Below are positions 47,217-60,091 of a stretch of DNA of 64,000 nucleotides, piece by piece. Source of the stretch: Pseudotabrizicola sp. (GTDB lineage Bacteria; Pseudomonadota; Alphaproteobacteria; Rhodobacterales; Rhodobacteraceae); NCBI RefSeq assembly GCF_030684215.1, contig NZ_JAUXOV010000073.1, positions 1 to 64,000 of the forward strand. The letters are read 5' to 3'. The translations under genes and the position numbers were made by a program. Position 1 is the stretch's first letter; each line of letters begins with the position of its first letter. The notes below the pieces were generated by a model that saw nothing but the letters and a program-made list of their open reading frames with translations, ran no database searches and had not been told where the DNA came from.

Positions 47217-47355
47217 CTCGCGCATCTGTAAAGGGCTGATTTTTGGGCTGGAATCTCTCCGGTTCCCGCCCCATACTGTTTGTCAATGCGCCATCGGCAG
47301 CCAAATTAGCCGAGGGACAGGGACAAAACGCGCAAGCATTAAGGGCACGACGAGA

Positions 47356-47589
47356 ATGGCCGGTGATAAACAGAATTTGCAGGATGCTTTCCTGAACCAC
47401 GTCCGCAAGGCAAAAGTTCCAGTAACGATTTTTTTGATAAATGGGGTGAAGCTGCAAGGCGTCATCACTTGGTTTGACAATTTTTGCGTGCTTTTGCGCC
47501 GGGACGGACAATCGCAGCTTGTCTACAAACATGCGATTTCCACCATCATGCCCGGCGCGCCAATCAACCTTTATGAAGGTGAAGACTGA
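47356..47589 (+). CDS. hfq: RNA chaperone Hfq
   Basis: The 77-residue protein shows the Sm1 part ([27 protein letters not shown] in two pieces) and the Sm2 motif YKHAIST, the diagnostic of Hfq. It pairs small RNAs with mRNA targets. The hfq-hflX order is classical. The stop codon lies where the hflX frame opens, suggesting tight coupling. Confidence 0.97.
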   Translation: MAGDKQNLQDAFLNHVRKAKVPVTIFLINGVKLQGVITWFDNFCVLLRRDGQSQLVYKHAISTIMPGAPINLYEGED

Positions 47590-47678
47590 TTTCCGACCCA
47601 TCCGCCGATGATGAGGACGAAGATATCTGGCCCGATTCGGGTACAGGAATCGGAGCCTATGAAAGCGAAAGCCCTGCG

Positions 47679-48944
47679 ATGCGGGCTTTTGTCTTGCACC
47701 CTGATATCAAGTCCAGCCCGTCCCGCCGTCTGCCCGAACACGGGTTGGCCGAGGCGGTAAGCCTTGCTGCCGCCCTTCCCGCAATGGAGGTGGTAGGGGC
47801 CGAGGTCGTGCGCCTGCCGCGTCTGCATCCGGGGATGCTGTTCGGGTCGGGCAAAGTGGAAGATCTTGCGGCGCGCTTCAAGGCGCTGGATGTGGGGCTG
47901 GTGTTGGTCGATGGGCCGGTTTCGCCGGTGCAGCAACGCAATCTGGAAAAGGAATGGGGCGTCAAGCTTCTGGACCGGACCGGGCTGATCCTTGAGATTT
48001 TTGCCGATCGCGCTCGCACTCGTGAAGGTGTCTTGCAAGTTGAACTGGCGGCGTTGTCTTTTCAACGCACGCGTCTGGTGCGGGCATGGACCCACCTTGA
48101 ACGACAACGCGGTGGCTTTGGCTTTGTTGGTGGCCCCGGTGAGACCCAGATTGAATCTGACCGCCGCGCCATCGACGATCAGGTGGTCCGGCTCAAACGC
48201 CAACTTTCCAAGGTGGTCAAGACGCGTGAGCTGCACCGCGCCTCACGCAAGAAGGTGCCATTCCCGATTGTGGCGCTGGTGGGATATACCAACGCGGGCA
48301 AATCGACGCTGTTCAACCGGGTTACGGGCGCCGAAGTGCTGGCCAAGGACATGCTTTTCGCCACGCTGGACCCGACCATGCGCGCGATGGTGCTGCCAAG
48401 CACCCAAAGCGGAACCGGGCGCAAGATCATCTTGTCAGACACCGTGGGCTTTATCTCTGATCTGCCCACCCAACTGGTCGCTGCCTTCCGCGCCACATTG
48501 GAAGAAGTGTTGGCAGCCGATCTGATCGTGCATGTCCGCGACATCTCTCACCCGGAATCGGCCGAGCAATCGGCGGATGTGATGGATATTCTGACCTCGC
48601 TTGGCGTGAACAAGGCGACGCCGATGCTGGAGGTGTGGAACAAGCTTGATCTGGTCGACGGCTCTGCGCGTGAGGCATTGGCGACACAGGCGCTTCAGCG
48701 CGAGGATGTGCTGGCCGTCTCGGCCCTGACTGGCGAGGGTGTGGCAGCCCTGCTTGACAGGGTGTCGCAGGTGTTTGACGAGGAAACGTCCGAACGCACG
48801 CTGTCCTTGCCGTTCAGCGAAGGCAAACGCCACGCCTGGCTGCATGGGCAGGGTGTGGTCGAGCATGAGACGCAAGACGACGATGGCTGGACCCTGAGCC
48901 TGCGCTGGACGGCGCGGCAGGAAAAGCGGTATCGCGACCTGTAA
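47679..48944 (+). CDS. hflX: Ribosome-associated GTPase HflX
   Basis: The 421-residue product (from ATG 47679) has the HflX N-domain (FGSGKVEDLAARF, LVLVDGPVSPVQQRNLEKE), the GGGPGETQ-type VGGPGETQIESDRR loop and a GTPase domain with GYTNAGKSTLFN, DTVGFISDLP and NKLD. It rescues stalled ribosomes. The ATG lacks a ribosome site. The same frame is open without ATG, GTG or TTG back to 47589, directly after the hfq stop, encoding an acidic stretch (DPSADDEDEDIWPDSG). A rare start (ATT at 47589, behind GAAGG) is possible. Confidence 0.9.
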   Translation: MRAFVLHPDIKSSPSRRLPEHGLAEAVSLAAALPAMEVVGAEVVRLPRLHPGMLFGSGKVEDLAARFKALDVGLVLVDGPVSPVQQRNLEKEWGVKLLDRTGLILEIFADRARTREGVLQVELAALSFQRTRLVRAWTHLERQRGGFGFVGGPGETQIESDRRAIDDQVVRLKRQLSKVVKTRELHRASRKKVPFPIVALVGYTNAGKSTLFNRVTGAEVLAKDMLFATLDPTMRAMVLPSTQSGTGRKIILSDTVGFISDLPTQLVAAFRATLEEVLAADLIVHVRDISHPESAEQSADVMDILTSLGVNKATPMLEVWNKLDLVDGSAREALATQALQREDVLAVSALTGEGVAALLDRVSQVFDEETSERTLSLPFSEGKRHAWLHGQGVVEHETQDDDGWTLSLRWTARQEKRYRDL

Positions 48945-49043
48945 GGCCAGTGTCAGGCCGAAGCGTCGCCGGGGGCGGGGGCAGACAGCCCCCCGTGCAT
49001 CATTGGCCAAGAAACGCGGCATTTCCCCTTGCATCGCCCATAG

Positions 49044-50540
<1,497 letters not shown>

Positions 50541-50564
50541 GGCGATGCGTTTGAGGATCAGCCA

Positions 50565-51722
50565 ATGACCCCTGCCGCCCGCATTTCGGCTGCAATGGAA
50601 ATCCTTGACCGGGTATTGGCCGGGGCGCCTGCTGAACAGGCGCTGACCAACTGGGCAAGGGGGTCGCGTTTTGCAGGTTCTGGTGACCGCAATGCGATCC
50701 GCGATCTGGTCTATGATGCCTTGCGCTGTCGTCGGTCCTATGCGGCCCTTGGCGGGGCGGAAACCGGGCGCGGGTTGATGCTGGGGGCGCTGCGGGCGTC
50801 GGGCAGCGATCCTGCGACTCTGTTCACCGGCCAAGGCCATGCCCCGTCGCCGCTTGGACCCGCCGACGTGGGGCGCGCGCCCGAAGGGGCCGAGGCGCTT
50901 GATCTGCCCGACTGGTTGGTGCCGCTTATGGCTGCGTCGTTGTCGGATGATCTGCCCGCAGTGGCCCATGCATTGCGGCAGCGCGCCCCTGTGTTCTTGC
51001 GGGTCAATCTGCGCCGCACAACCGTTCCGCAGGCAATTGCGGCCCTGGCGACAGATGGAATTACTGCACAGCCCCATGCTCTGGCCGACACCGCGCTGGA
51101 GGTGCTAGACGGCGCGCGCAAAATTCAGACCAGTCAGGCCTATCTGACGGGCTTGATCGAACTGCAGGACGCGGCCTCGCAAGCTGTGGTCAACGCTTTG
51201 CCATTACGCGACGGGATGCGGGTGCTGGACCATTGCGCCGGGGGCGGCGGCAAGACTCTGGCTATGGCCGCGCGTGCCGCGCTGATCTTGTTTGCCCATG
51301 ATGCCGTTCCCGGCCGGATGCGCGATCTGGCCGCACGGGCGGCCCGTGCCGGGGTCAAGGTGACCACCACCGACCGGCCAGAAGGGGTGGCGCCTTTTGA
51401 TCTGATCCTTGCCGATGCGCCCTGTTCCGGGTCGGGCAGCTGGCGGCGTGATCCGCAGGGCAAATGGGCCCTGACGCCAGATCGTCTGGCCGAGATCGGT
51501 GCGGTGCAGGACAGTATTCTTGACCGTCTGGCCCCGATGATCGCCCCCGGCGGGGTGCTGGCCTATGCGACCTGCTCGCTGCTGACGGTTGAGAATGAAG
51601 ACCGTATCAGGGCCTTTGTGGACCGCACTCCGGGCTGGCAGGTGATTGCGATGCAGCGCTTCACGCCGCTGACGGGCGGAGACGGGTTCTTTCTGGCGCA
51701 GTTGACGCAGAGCAGGCCTTAA
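50565..51722 (+). CDS. RsmB/NOP-family rRNA/tRNA m5C methyltransferase
   Basis: The 385-residue protein starts with a NusB-like RNA-binding part (AAMEILDRVLAGAPAEQAL) and carries a SAM-dependent methyltransferase domain: VLDHCAGGGGKTLAMAA, the catalytic ADAPCSGSGSWRRDP and a second active-site Cys in YATCSLL. It is shorter than E. coli RsmB (429 residues), so the exact target (16S rRNA C967 or a tRNA) is not certain. It is probably co-transcribed with guaB. Confidence 0.9.
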   Translation: MTPAARISAAMEILDRVLAGAPAEQALTNWARGSRFAGSGDRNAIRDLVYDALRCRRSYAALGGAETGRGLMLGALRASGSDPATLFTGQGHAPSPLGPADVGRAPEGAEALDLPDWLVPLMAASLSDDLPAVAHALRQRAPVFLRVNLRRTTVPQAIAALATDGITAQPHALADTALEVLDGARKIQTSQAYLTGLIELQDAASQAVVNALPLRDGMRVLDHCAGGGGKTLAMAARAALILFAHDAVPGRMRDLAARAARAGVKVTTTDRPEGVAPFDLILADAPCSGSGSWRRDPQGKWALTPDRLAEIGAVQDSILDRLAPMIAPGGVLAYATCSLLTVENEDRIRAFVDRTPGWQVIAMQRFTPLTGGDGFFLAQLTQSRP

Positions 51723-51766
51723 TTTACACAATCTTAGGTAGTAAATCGGTGTATTCGCCAAAGCGG

Positions 51767-51782
51767 TTAAGGCCGCATTAAC
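51767..51782. promoter_or_regulatory. CtrA-binding box upstream of cckA
   Basis: TTAA-GGCCGCA-TTAAC exactly fits the alphaproteobacterial CtrA consensus TTAA-N7-TTAAC. It lies 28 bp upstream of the ATG at 51811 (and 7 bp upstream of a GTG at 51790), so it would sit near the core promoter. CckA is the kinase that feeds CtrA phosphorylation, so an autoregulatory loop is suggested. Confidence 0.7.
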
Positions 51783-51810
51783 GATTGCTGTGCTGTTGTG
51801 CACAGGTGTT

Positions 51811-54138
51811 ATGTTCAGATGGGGTTGGCGCGTGCGTTCGGTTACTCAGGGAACCACCGAAATTGTCGCGATCTCGCGCGTGCTGGTCCCGCGGTCACGC
51901 TTGCTTTTGGCCGGGGCCTTGGCTGCGCTGCTGGCGGCGGGCTTTGCGACTGACCCCGCCGTGCGCATGGCTGCTGCTGTTGCCGGGCTAACGCTTTCGG
52001 TTCTGGTCGGGTTGTTATGGGCCGTCGTGCATCTTGCAAACCGATCTGCACTCGGGGCGGAACGGGCGATGGCGCTTTTGGTGGGGCAGGATGCAACGCC
52101 CTGCTTTACCACCGATGCACAGGGGCAGATCCTGTATCGTAACCGTGCGGCCCAGACCCGGTTCGGCACGGTGCATGCATCGTTGATTTCAGCGCTTGAA
52201 GATCATTTTGCCAGCCCAGCCTCGGTTTTGTATCGGCTTCAGTCTCGGGCCAAGACTGCGGGTGCCGCCCGTGAAGATGTGCAAACGCGCCGGGGGCAGT
52301 CGCGCCTGTCAGTCAGCCGCATTGCAGAGGGTCGCTTTGTGTGGCGGCTGGATGAGTTTGTGGATCGTGGCGTATCGGGCCGTGGCGCCGATGCGCTAAG
52401 CCTACCAATGCTTGTGGTGAACAAGGCAGGGGTGGTGCTGTTCACCAATGAGGCGATGCGCCGCCTGCTGGGGGGGCGCCCAAAACACTTGGACAAGGTG
52501 TTTGCGACCCAGATCCTGCGCAGCGGTGAAGAGCTGGATGTGATGGCCACTGACGGCCCGGTGCGCGCCATTCTGGCCGAAATCGCCGGTGTGGGTGAGC
52601 GGCGTGAGATCTACCTGATGCCCGTTGGCAACCTGCGCGCCGATGACCAGATTCTTGAGGATTTTGAGAATCTTCCGGTGGCCTTGCTGCGGTTTGACGG
52701 CGACGGTCGCTTACAGGCTGCCAATCAGGCCGCGCGTGATGTGCTGGATCTGGGAAAAGATGCGCATCCGATGGTTCACGATATCTACGAGGGGCTCGGC
52801 CGGTCGGTTCTGGATTGGCTGGGCGACGTGTTGGCCGAACGGAATGCCGGCGGGTCCGAGGTGTTGCGCGCCCGTATCGGCCAGCCCGATGCCTTTCATC
52901 AGGTAACATTGCGGCGCTATGTTGATCATGGCCGCCCCGGCGTTCTGGCTGTTGTGCAGGATGCCACCGCGATGAAACTGCTGGAGGCGCAGTTTGTTCA
53001 AAGCCAAAAAATGCAGGCCATTGGCCAGCTTGCAGGCGGTATCGCCCATGATTTCAACAACCTGCTGACCGCAATTTCAGGCCATTGCGATCTTTTGCTG
53101 CTGCGCCACACCAACGAAGACAAGGATTTTGCCGATCTTGTGCAGATCAACCAGAATGCCAATCGGGCGGCGGCGCTGGTGGGGCAGTTGCTGGCCTTTT
53201 CGCGCAAGCAAACGCTGAAGCCTGAACGCATTGATCTGTCGGATGTGCTGTCAGACATGGCGCATCTGTTGAATCGTCTGGTCGGGGAAAAGGTCCGGTT
53301 GCAGTTGGCCCATGTCTCCGATTTGGGGATGATCCGGGCCGACAAGCGGCAGTTGGAGCAAGTGTTGATGAACCTCGTTGTCAACGCGCGCGACGCGATG
53401 GCCGAGGGGGGCACCATCCGGGTTGAGACAGAGGCGCTGACCTTGAACCATGAGTTGCGCCGCGACCGCGCCATCGTGCCACCGGGCGATTACGCGACCA
53501 TCCGTGTCACCGACGCCGGCGTCTGCATTCCGCCTGAACGGCTGGAAAAGATATTTGAGCCGTTTTTCACCACCAAACGCGCGGGCGAAGGCACCGGCCT
53601 TGGTCTCTCAACGGTATACGGCATCGTCAAGCAGTCAGGCGGGTTCATCTTTGTCGACTCGACTCTGGGTGAGGGCACGGTGTTTCACCTCTATTTCCCG
53701 ATCCACGCGGCATGCGAAGATGACTTGCCCGTTGCAGCCCCCGAACCCGTTCGCAGGATCGTGGTGAAACAGGGGCAAGGCGTTATCCTTCTGGTCGAGG
53801 ATGAGGCGCCGGTACGAGCGTTTGCCAGCCGCGCCCTGCGTCTGCGCGGCTATACCGTGCTGGAGGCTGACTGCGCCGAAGCGGCCCTAAACCTGTTGAA
53901 AGACCCGACGCTTGAGATTGATGTCTTCGTGACCGATGTGGTGATGCCCGGCATGGATGGACCAAGCTGGGTCAAACTCGCGCTGGAGGCACGGCCCGAG
54001 GTGCGTGTGGTCTTCATGTCAGGCTACGCCGAAGATTGTCTGTCCGAAGAACAGGGCAGGGTGCCCAACTCTGTTTTTCTGGCCAAGCCGTTTTCGCTCA
54101 ACGATCTTGCCGTCACCGTGCAGGGACAACTGCACTGA
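51811..54138 (+). CDS. cckA: Hybrid histidine kinase CckA
   Basis: The 775-residue protein has two N-terminal membrane helices (LLLAGALAALLAAGFAT and VAGLTLSVLVGLLWAVV), PAS-like regions (FTTDAQGQILYRN; LPVALLRFDGDGRLQAAN) and a HisKA box typical of CckA (GGIAHDFNNLLTAISGHCDLLL). ATPase boxes are NLVVNARDAM and GEGTGLGLSTVYGIVKQSGG, and a C-terminal receiver has its Asp in VFVTDVVMPGMDG. CckA starts the phosphorelay CckA-ChpT-CtrA; in Rhodobacterales this controls motility, gene transfer agents and cell-cycle genes. GTG at 51790 is an alternative start. Confidence 0.93.
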   Translation: MFRWGWRVRSVTQGTTEIVAISRVLVPRSRLLLAGALAALLAAGFATDPAVRMAAAVAGLTLSVLVGLLWAVVHLANRSALGAERAMALLVGQDATPCFTTDAQGQILYRNRAAQTRFGTVHASLISALEDHFASPASVLYRLQSRAKTAGAAREDVQTRRGQSRLSVSRIAEGRFVWRLDEFVDRGVSGRGADALSLPMLVVNKAGVVLFTNEAMRRLLGGRPKHLDKVFATQILRSGEELDVMATDGPVRAILAEIAGVGERREIYLMPVGNLRADDQILEDFENLPVALLRFDGDGRLQAANQAARDVLDLGKDAHPMVHDIYEGLGRSVLDWLGDVLAERNAGGSEVLRARIGQPDAFHQVTLRRYVDHGRPGVLAVVQDATAMKLLEAQFVQSQKMQAIGQLAGGIAHDFNNLLTAISGHCDLLLLRHTNEDKDFADLVQINQNANRAAALVGQLLAFSRKQTLKPERIDLSDVLSDMAHLLNRLVGEKVRLQLAHVSDLGMIRADKRQLEQVLMNLVVNARDAMAEGGTIRVETEALTLNHELRRDRAIVPPGDYATIRVTDAGVCIPPERLEKIFEPFFTTKRAGEGTGLGLSTVYGIVKQSGGFIFVDSTLGEGTVFHLYFPIHAACEDDLPVAAPEPVRRIVVKQGQGVILLVEDEAPVRAFASRALRLRGYTVLEADCAEAALNLLKDPTLEIDVFVTDVVMPGMDGPSWVKLALEARPEVRVVFMSGYAEDCLSEEQGRVPNSVFLAKPFSLNDLAVTVQGQLH

Positions 54139-54146
54139 CCCACAGG

Positions 54147-54737
54147 TTAGCGCAAACTTTCATACAGCGCAAAATCCTCTGCGGCGACCTCGCGCAAGGT
54201 TGCGAGTGTTTCAGGCGACAGATCCATCGCCGCCTTGGGAGAGACATTAAGCTGCGGCAATATGATCTGAAAATCCAACCGATCTTCCAGAAAATCGATA
54301 AAACTGTCGATGTTTTCATAGCGAAACACCCGGTCCGCTCCGCGTCCCTCGGGGCCCTTCAAAAACCGCGCTTGTGATCCCACCTTGGCGAATGCCGGGC
54401 GTGGGGTGTGGCACCATGCTTGCACAAAGGTATCAAAATCCATGCCTTGCGTACTTTTGGCGGCCTCCGAAATATCCTCGCGGCTGCGATAACGATACCA
54501 GCTTCCCAGCCAGTCGCGCGGTTCGCGCATCAGCGCAACCACTGTAAAAGGCTCGCCTGCCGCTGAGTCCAGATATGGGCCAACAAAGCGGCGAAACCGG
54601 GTGACATTGGTGTGCTTCAGAGCTGGTGGCCGCTGGATCGACACCGCCGCCAACGAGTCAAGTGCCGATTCGATTGCGGTTGACCCGGTTTTCGGCGTCG
54701 CCAAAATCACCAGCCTTTGCTCCCAAAACACCAACAT
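54147..54737 (-). CDS. Sulfotransferase-family protein
   Basis: The 196-residue protein has the 5'-phosphosulfate-binding loop in ILATPKTGSTAIESAL and a second conserved region (VVALMREPRDWLGSWYRYRSRE), together typical of small bacterial sulfotransferases that take sulfate from PAPS. The C-terminal half has FRYENIDSFIDFLEDRL. The target (glycan, peptide or small molecule) cannot be told; there is no glycan cluster here. It converges with cckA, with an 8-bp gap. Confidence 0.82.
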   Translation of the reverse strand: MLVFWEQRLVILATPKTGSTAIESALDSLAAVSIQRPPALKHTNVTRFRRFVGPYLDSAAGEPFTVVALMREPRDWLGSWYRYRSREDISEAAKSTQGMDFDTFVQAWCHTPRPAFAKVGSQARFLKGPEGRGADRVFRYENIDSFIDFLEDRLDFQIILPQLNVSPKAAMDLSPETLATLREVAAEDFALYESLR

Positions 54738-54875
54738 TTACACCTGCCCTCAGTTATTCGCCTCTACCGGATGCGTTTTGCTCCGCTTTGTAAACTATCG
54801 CTTAACCAAACTATGAAAAAGCTGAATTTGCGAGAATTCAGTTGAAATGTTCCTGATTTGATCTCATAAGCTGGA

Positions 54876-54890
54876 GAACACTTGGGGAAC
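54876..54890. promoter_or_regulatory. LexA/SOS box upstream of recA
   Basis: GAAC-ACTTGGG-GAAC is a perfect GAAC-N7-GAAC, the reverse complement of the alphaproteobacterial SOS box GTTC-N7-GTTC. It is 49 bp upstream of the recA start, where LexA repression would be expected. Confidence 0.85.
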
Positions 54891-54939
54891 AAGCGCAACG
54901 ATTGCCGCCATGTCGCGGCTGTGAAATAAGGAGCGGACA

Positions 54940-56016
54940 ATGGCGGTGGCGAACCTCCTCGATTTGAACGGGAAGCGCGAAATGGACAAGTCAAAGGCGC
55001 TGGAAAGCGCGCTGGCACAGATCGAACGACAGTTCGGCAAAGGCTCGATCATGAGACTGGGCGCCAACAGCCCGGCCATGGATATTGAAGCGACATCGAC
55101 CGGATCACTGGGTCTGGACATCGCCTTGGGCATCGGCGGGCTTCCCAAGGGGCGGATCATCGAAATCTACGGACCCGAATCGTCGGGCAAAACCACGCTG
55201 ACCCTGCATGTGGTTGCCGAAGAGCAGAAAAAAGGCGGCGTTTGTGCTTTTGTTGATGCCGAACATGCACTTGACCCGCAATATGCCAAAAAGTTGGGCG
55301 TTGATCTGGACGAATTGCTGATCAGCCAGCCCGACACCGGCGAGCAGGCGCTGGAGATCGTGGATACGCTGGTGCGATCCGGCGCGGTCAGCCTTGTTGT
55401 GGTGGATTCGGTCGCAGCATTGACACCTAAATCGGAAATCGAAGGCGACATGGGCGACATGCAGATGGGCGCGCAGGCGCGTCTTATGTCTCAGGCCATG
55501 CGCAAGCTGACCGCTAGCATCGGCCGCAGCAACTGCATGGTGATCTTCATCAACCAGATCCGCATGAAAATCGGTGTGATGTTTGGCTCGCCAGAGACCA
55601 CCACCGGCGGCAATGCGCTGAAGTTCTATGCCTCGGTGCGTCTGGACATTCGCCGCATTGGCTCGATCAAGGACAAGGACGAAGTGGTGGGCAATTCCAC
55701 CCGCGTCAAAGTAGTCAAGAACAAGGTAGCCCCGCCCTTCAAACAGGTGGAGTTCGACATCATGTATGGCGAAGGCATCTCGAAAACCGGCGAGCTGGTC
55801 GACATTGGCGTTAAGGCGGGGGTGGTCGAAAAATCGGGATCCTGGTATTCTTACGGGGATGAACGGATCGGGCAGGGTCGTGAAAATGCCAAGCTGTTCC
55901 TGAAATCGAACCCCTCGATCGCCACGGAGATCGAAGACAAGATCCGCGCCGCCAATGGGCTCGATTTCCATATGGCCGAATCTGAAGCCTCCACCGATGA
56001 TGTGATGGACGGCTGA
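54940..56016 (+). CDS. recA: Recombinase RecA
   Basis: The 358-residue protein has the RecA core: [14 protein letters not shown], Walker [30 protein letters not shown], the L2 region and the C-terminal domain. It drives homologous recombination and LexA cleavage. The ATG at 54940 follows AAGGAG and starts with [18 protein letters not shown], the N-terminal extension common in this order. A perfect SOS box lies upstream and a terminator follows within 18 bp, so it is a single-gene SOS-regulated unit. Confidence 0.98.
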   Translation: MAVANLLDLNGKREMDKSKALESALAQIERQFGKGSIMRLGANSPAMDIEATSTGSLGLDIALGIGGLPKGRIIEIYGPESSGKTTLTLHVVAEEQKKGGVCAFVDAEHALDPQYAKKLGVDLDELLISQPDTGEQALEIVDTLVRSGAVSLVVVDSVAALTPKSEIEGDMGDMQMGAQARLMSQAMRKLTASIGRSNCMVIFINQIRMKIGVMFGSPETTTGGNALKFYASVRLDIRRIGSIKDKDEVVGNSTRVKVVKNKVAPPFKQVEFDIMYGEGISKTGELVDIGVKAGVVEKSGSWYSYGDERIGQGRENAKLFLKSNPSIATEIEDKIRAANGLDFHMAESEASTDDVMDG

Positions 56017-56033
56017 TCGCGCGAAAAGACTGG

Positions 56034-56063
56034 AAAAAGGCCGGGGAAGTCCCCGGCCTTTTT
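56034..56063. terminator. Terminator after recA
   Basis: AAAAAGGCCGGGGA-AG-TCCCCGGCCTTTTT is a perfect hairpin with flanking A and T runs, 17 bp after the recA stop. It separates recA from alaS. Confidence 0.93.
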
Positions 56064-56159
56064 CATGGCCAGATGCAGCCCCCGGTGGACAGGCCCGGCC
56101 TGCGGGGCTACATGGGGGACCGAACCCGATGAACCCCTCAGCCGAAGGGCATTTTACCA

Positions 56160-58814
<2,655 letters not shown>

Positions 58815-58819
58815 CTCAC

Positions 58820-59110
58820 ATGCCAACCGCACTCTGGATCGCCCATGTCGAAGTGACCGACGCCGACGCTTATGGCCGTTATGCCAAGGGCGCAGGCCCC
58901 GCGCTTGCGGCACATGGCGGGGTGTTTCTTGCCCGTGGCGGGCGCTATGTGCAACTGGAGGGCAATGACCGCGCCCGCAACGTTGTTGCGCGTTTTCCCA
59001 GTCTGGAAGCGGCGGTAGACTGCTATAACAGCCCCGAGTATCAGGCCGCACTCACCCATGCCAAAGGGGCCTCGGTGCGGGATCTGGTCATCGTCGAAGA
59101 ATTGGACTGA
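58820..59110 (+). CDS. DUF1330-family protein
   Basis: The 96-residue protein reads LWIAHVEVTDADAYGRYAKGAGPALAAHGGVFLARGG, VVARFPSLEAAVDCYNSPEYQAAL and LVIVEEL, matching the DUF1330 dimeric alpha/beta-barrel family of unknown function. It starts 5 bp after alaS and is followed by a strong terminator, so it ends the alaS transcript. Confidence 0.87.
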   Translation: MPTALWIAHVEVTDADAYGRYAKGAGPALAAHGGVFLARGGRYVQLEGNDRARNVVARFPSLEAAVDCYNSPEYQAALTHAKGASVRDLVIVEELD

Positions 59111-59137
59111 ATTTTCAGCACAATCCCGCGAATTTGC

Positions 59138-59177
59138 ACAACGCCGTAAGGATCCTTCTTACGGCGTTGTTTTGTTT
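59138..59177 (+). terminator. Terminator after DUF1330 gene
   Basis: ACAACGCCGTAAG, a 7-base loop and CTTACGGCGTTGT form a perfect 13-bp stem followed by a T-rich tract (TTTGTTT), 27 bp after the stop codon. Confidence 0.9.
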
Positions 59178-59241
59178 CATGCTAACGTCATGAAAACGAA
59201 AACCGAGGCAGAGCCATGTACACCACCAAGGGGGCGCGCTG

Positions 59242-60036
59242 ATGTGCCGTTGGGCCGCCTATATCGGGGCACCGATATTCCTTGAGGATATCGTCAGCCG
59301 TCCCGGCCATTCGCTGATTCACCAGTCGCATTGCGCCACCCAATGCCACACCGCAATCAACGCCGACGGCTTTGGCGTAGCGTGGTATGGTGACCGGGTC
59401 GAACCGGGGCTTTACCGCGATGTGATGCCTGCGTGGTCGGACCCCAATTTGCGCAGCCTGACCGCTCAGGTGAAATCCGGTCTGTTCCTCGCCCATGTGC
59501 GCGCCAGCACCGGCACCGCCACCAGCCGAAACAATTGTCATCCGTTTACCTGGGGGCGGTGGTCGTTCATGCATAACGGCCAGATCGGTGGCTATGACGG
59601 CTTTCGCCGCGATGCCGATATGATGATCCCCGATGCGCTTTATCCCTGCCGCAAAGGTGCCACCGATTCCGAGGCGTTGTTTTTGATCGCGATTGCCGAA
59701 GGTCTGGAAGATGACCCCAAAGGGGCGATGGAACGGGCAGCGGCCAAGCTGATCAGCCTTGCCCGCGCCAAAGGGTCGGCCCCTCATCTGCGCCTGACGG
59801 GCGCGTTGTCGGATGGCAAGCGGCTTTACGCGATGCGCTACGCCACCGATGACCATGCGCCGACGCTGTATCATCGCTGGTCTGACTCGCGCCAAGGCAC
59901 GGCCATCGTGTCCGAACCGCTCGAAACCGGCGAGGGTGGCTGGATCGAGGCACCGCCGTTCAGCTTTTGCACCTTTGAAGGCCGTGATGTGCAGGTTGAA
60001 GACTTTCATCCCTGCCGCCTTGCCGTTGCCGCTTGA
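59242..60036 (+). CDS. Class II glutamine amidotransferase (YafJ/EgtC-like)
   Basis: The 264-residue protein begins CRWAAYIG, so the N-terminal Cys2 after Met removal is the nucleophile of the Ntn-hydrolase fold. ADGFGVAWYG, LAHVRASTGT, NCHPF, SFMHNGQIGGYD and CRKGATDSEALF complete the amidotransferase pattern of YafJ/EgtC-type proteins. It hydrolyses a gamma-glutamyl amide bond; the acceptor is unknown. EgtC partners (egtA/B/D) are not adjacent, so ergothioneine synthesis is not supported. The gene is followed by the dctB-like operon. Confidence 0.88.
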   Translation: MCRWAAYIGAPIFLEDIVSRPGHSLIHQSHCATQCHTAINADGFGVAWYGDRVEPGLYRDVMPAWSDPNLRSLTAQVKSGLFLAHVRASTGTATSRNNCHPFTWGRWSFMHNGQIGGYDGFRRDADMMIPDALYPCRKGATDSEALFLIAIAEGLEDDPKGAMERAAAKLISLARAKGSAPHLRLTGALSDGKRLYAMRYATDDHAPTLYHRWSDSRQGTAIVSEPLETGEGGWIEAPPFSFCTFEGRDVQVEDFHPCRLAVAA

Positions 60037-60091
60037 AGCTTGGTTGCGGTGAGCCGTGGTTTGCCGCTAGGTTCGGCCAACGGGGGAAAAG

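Noticed and set aside
48955..48990. Terminator after hflX (GGGGGC...CCCCC)
   Set aside because: A hairpin is possible but there is no T run after it, so it was not called.
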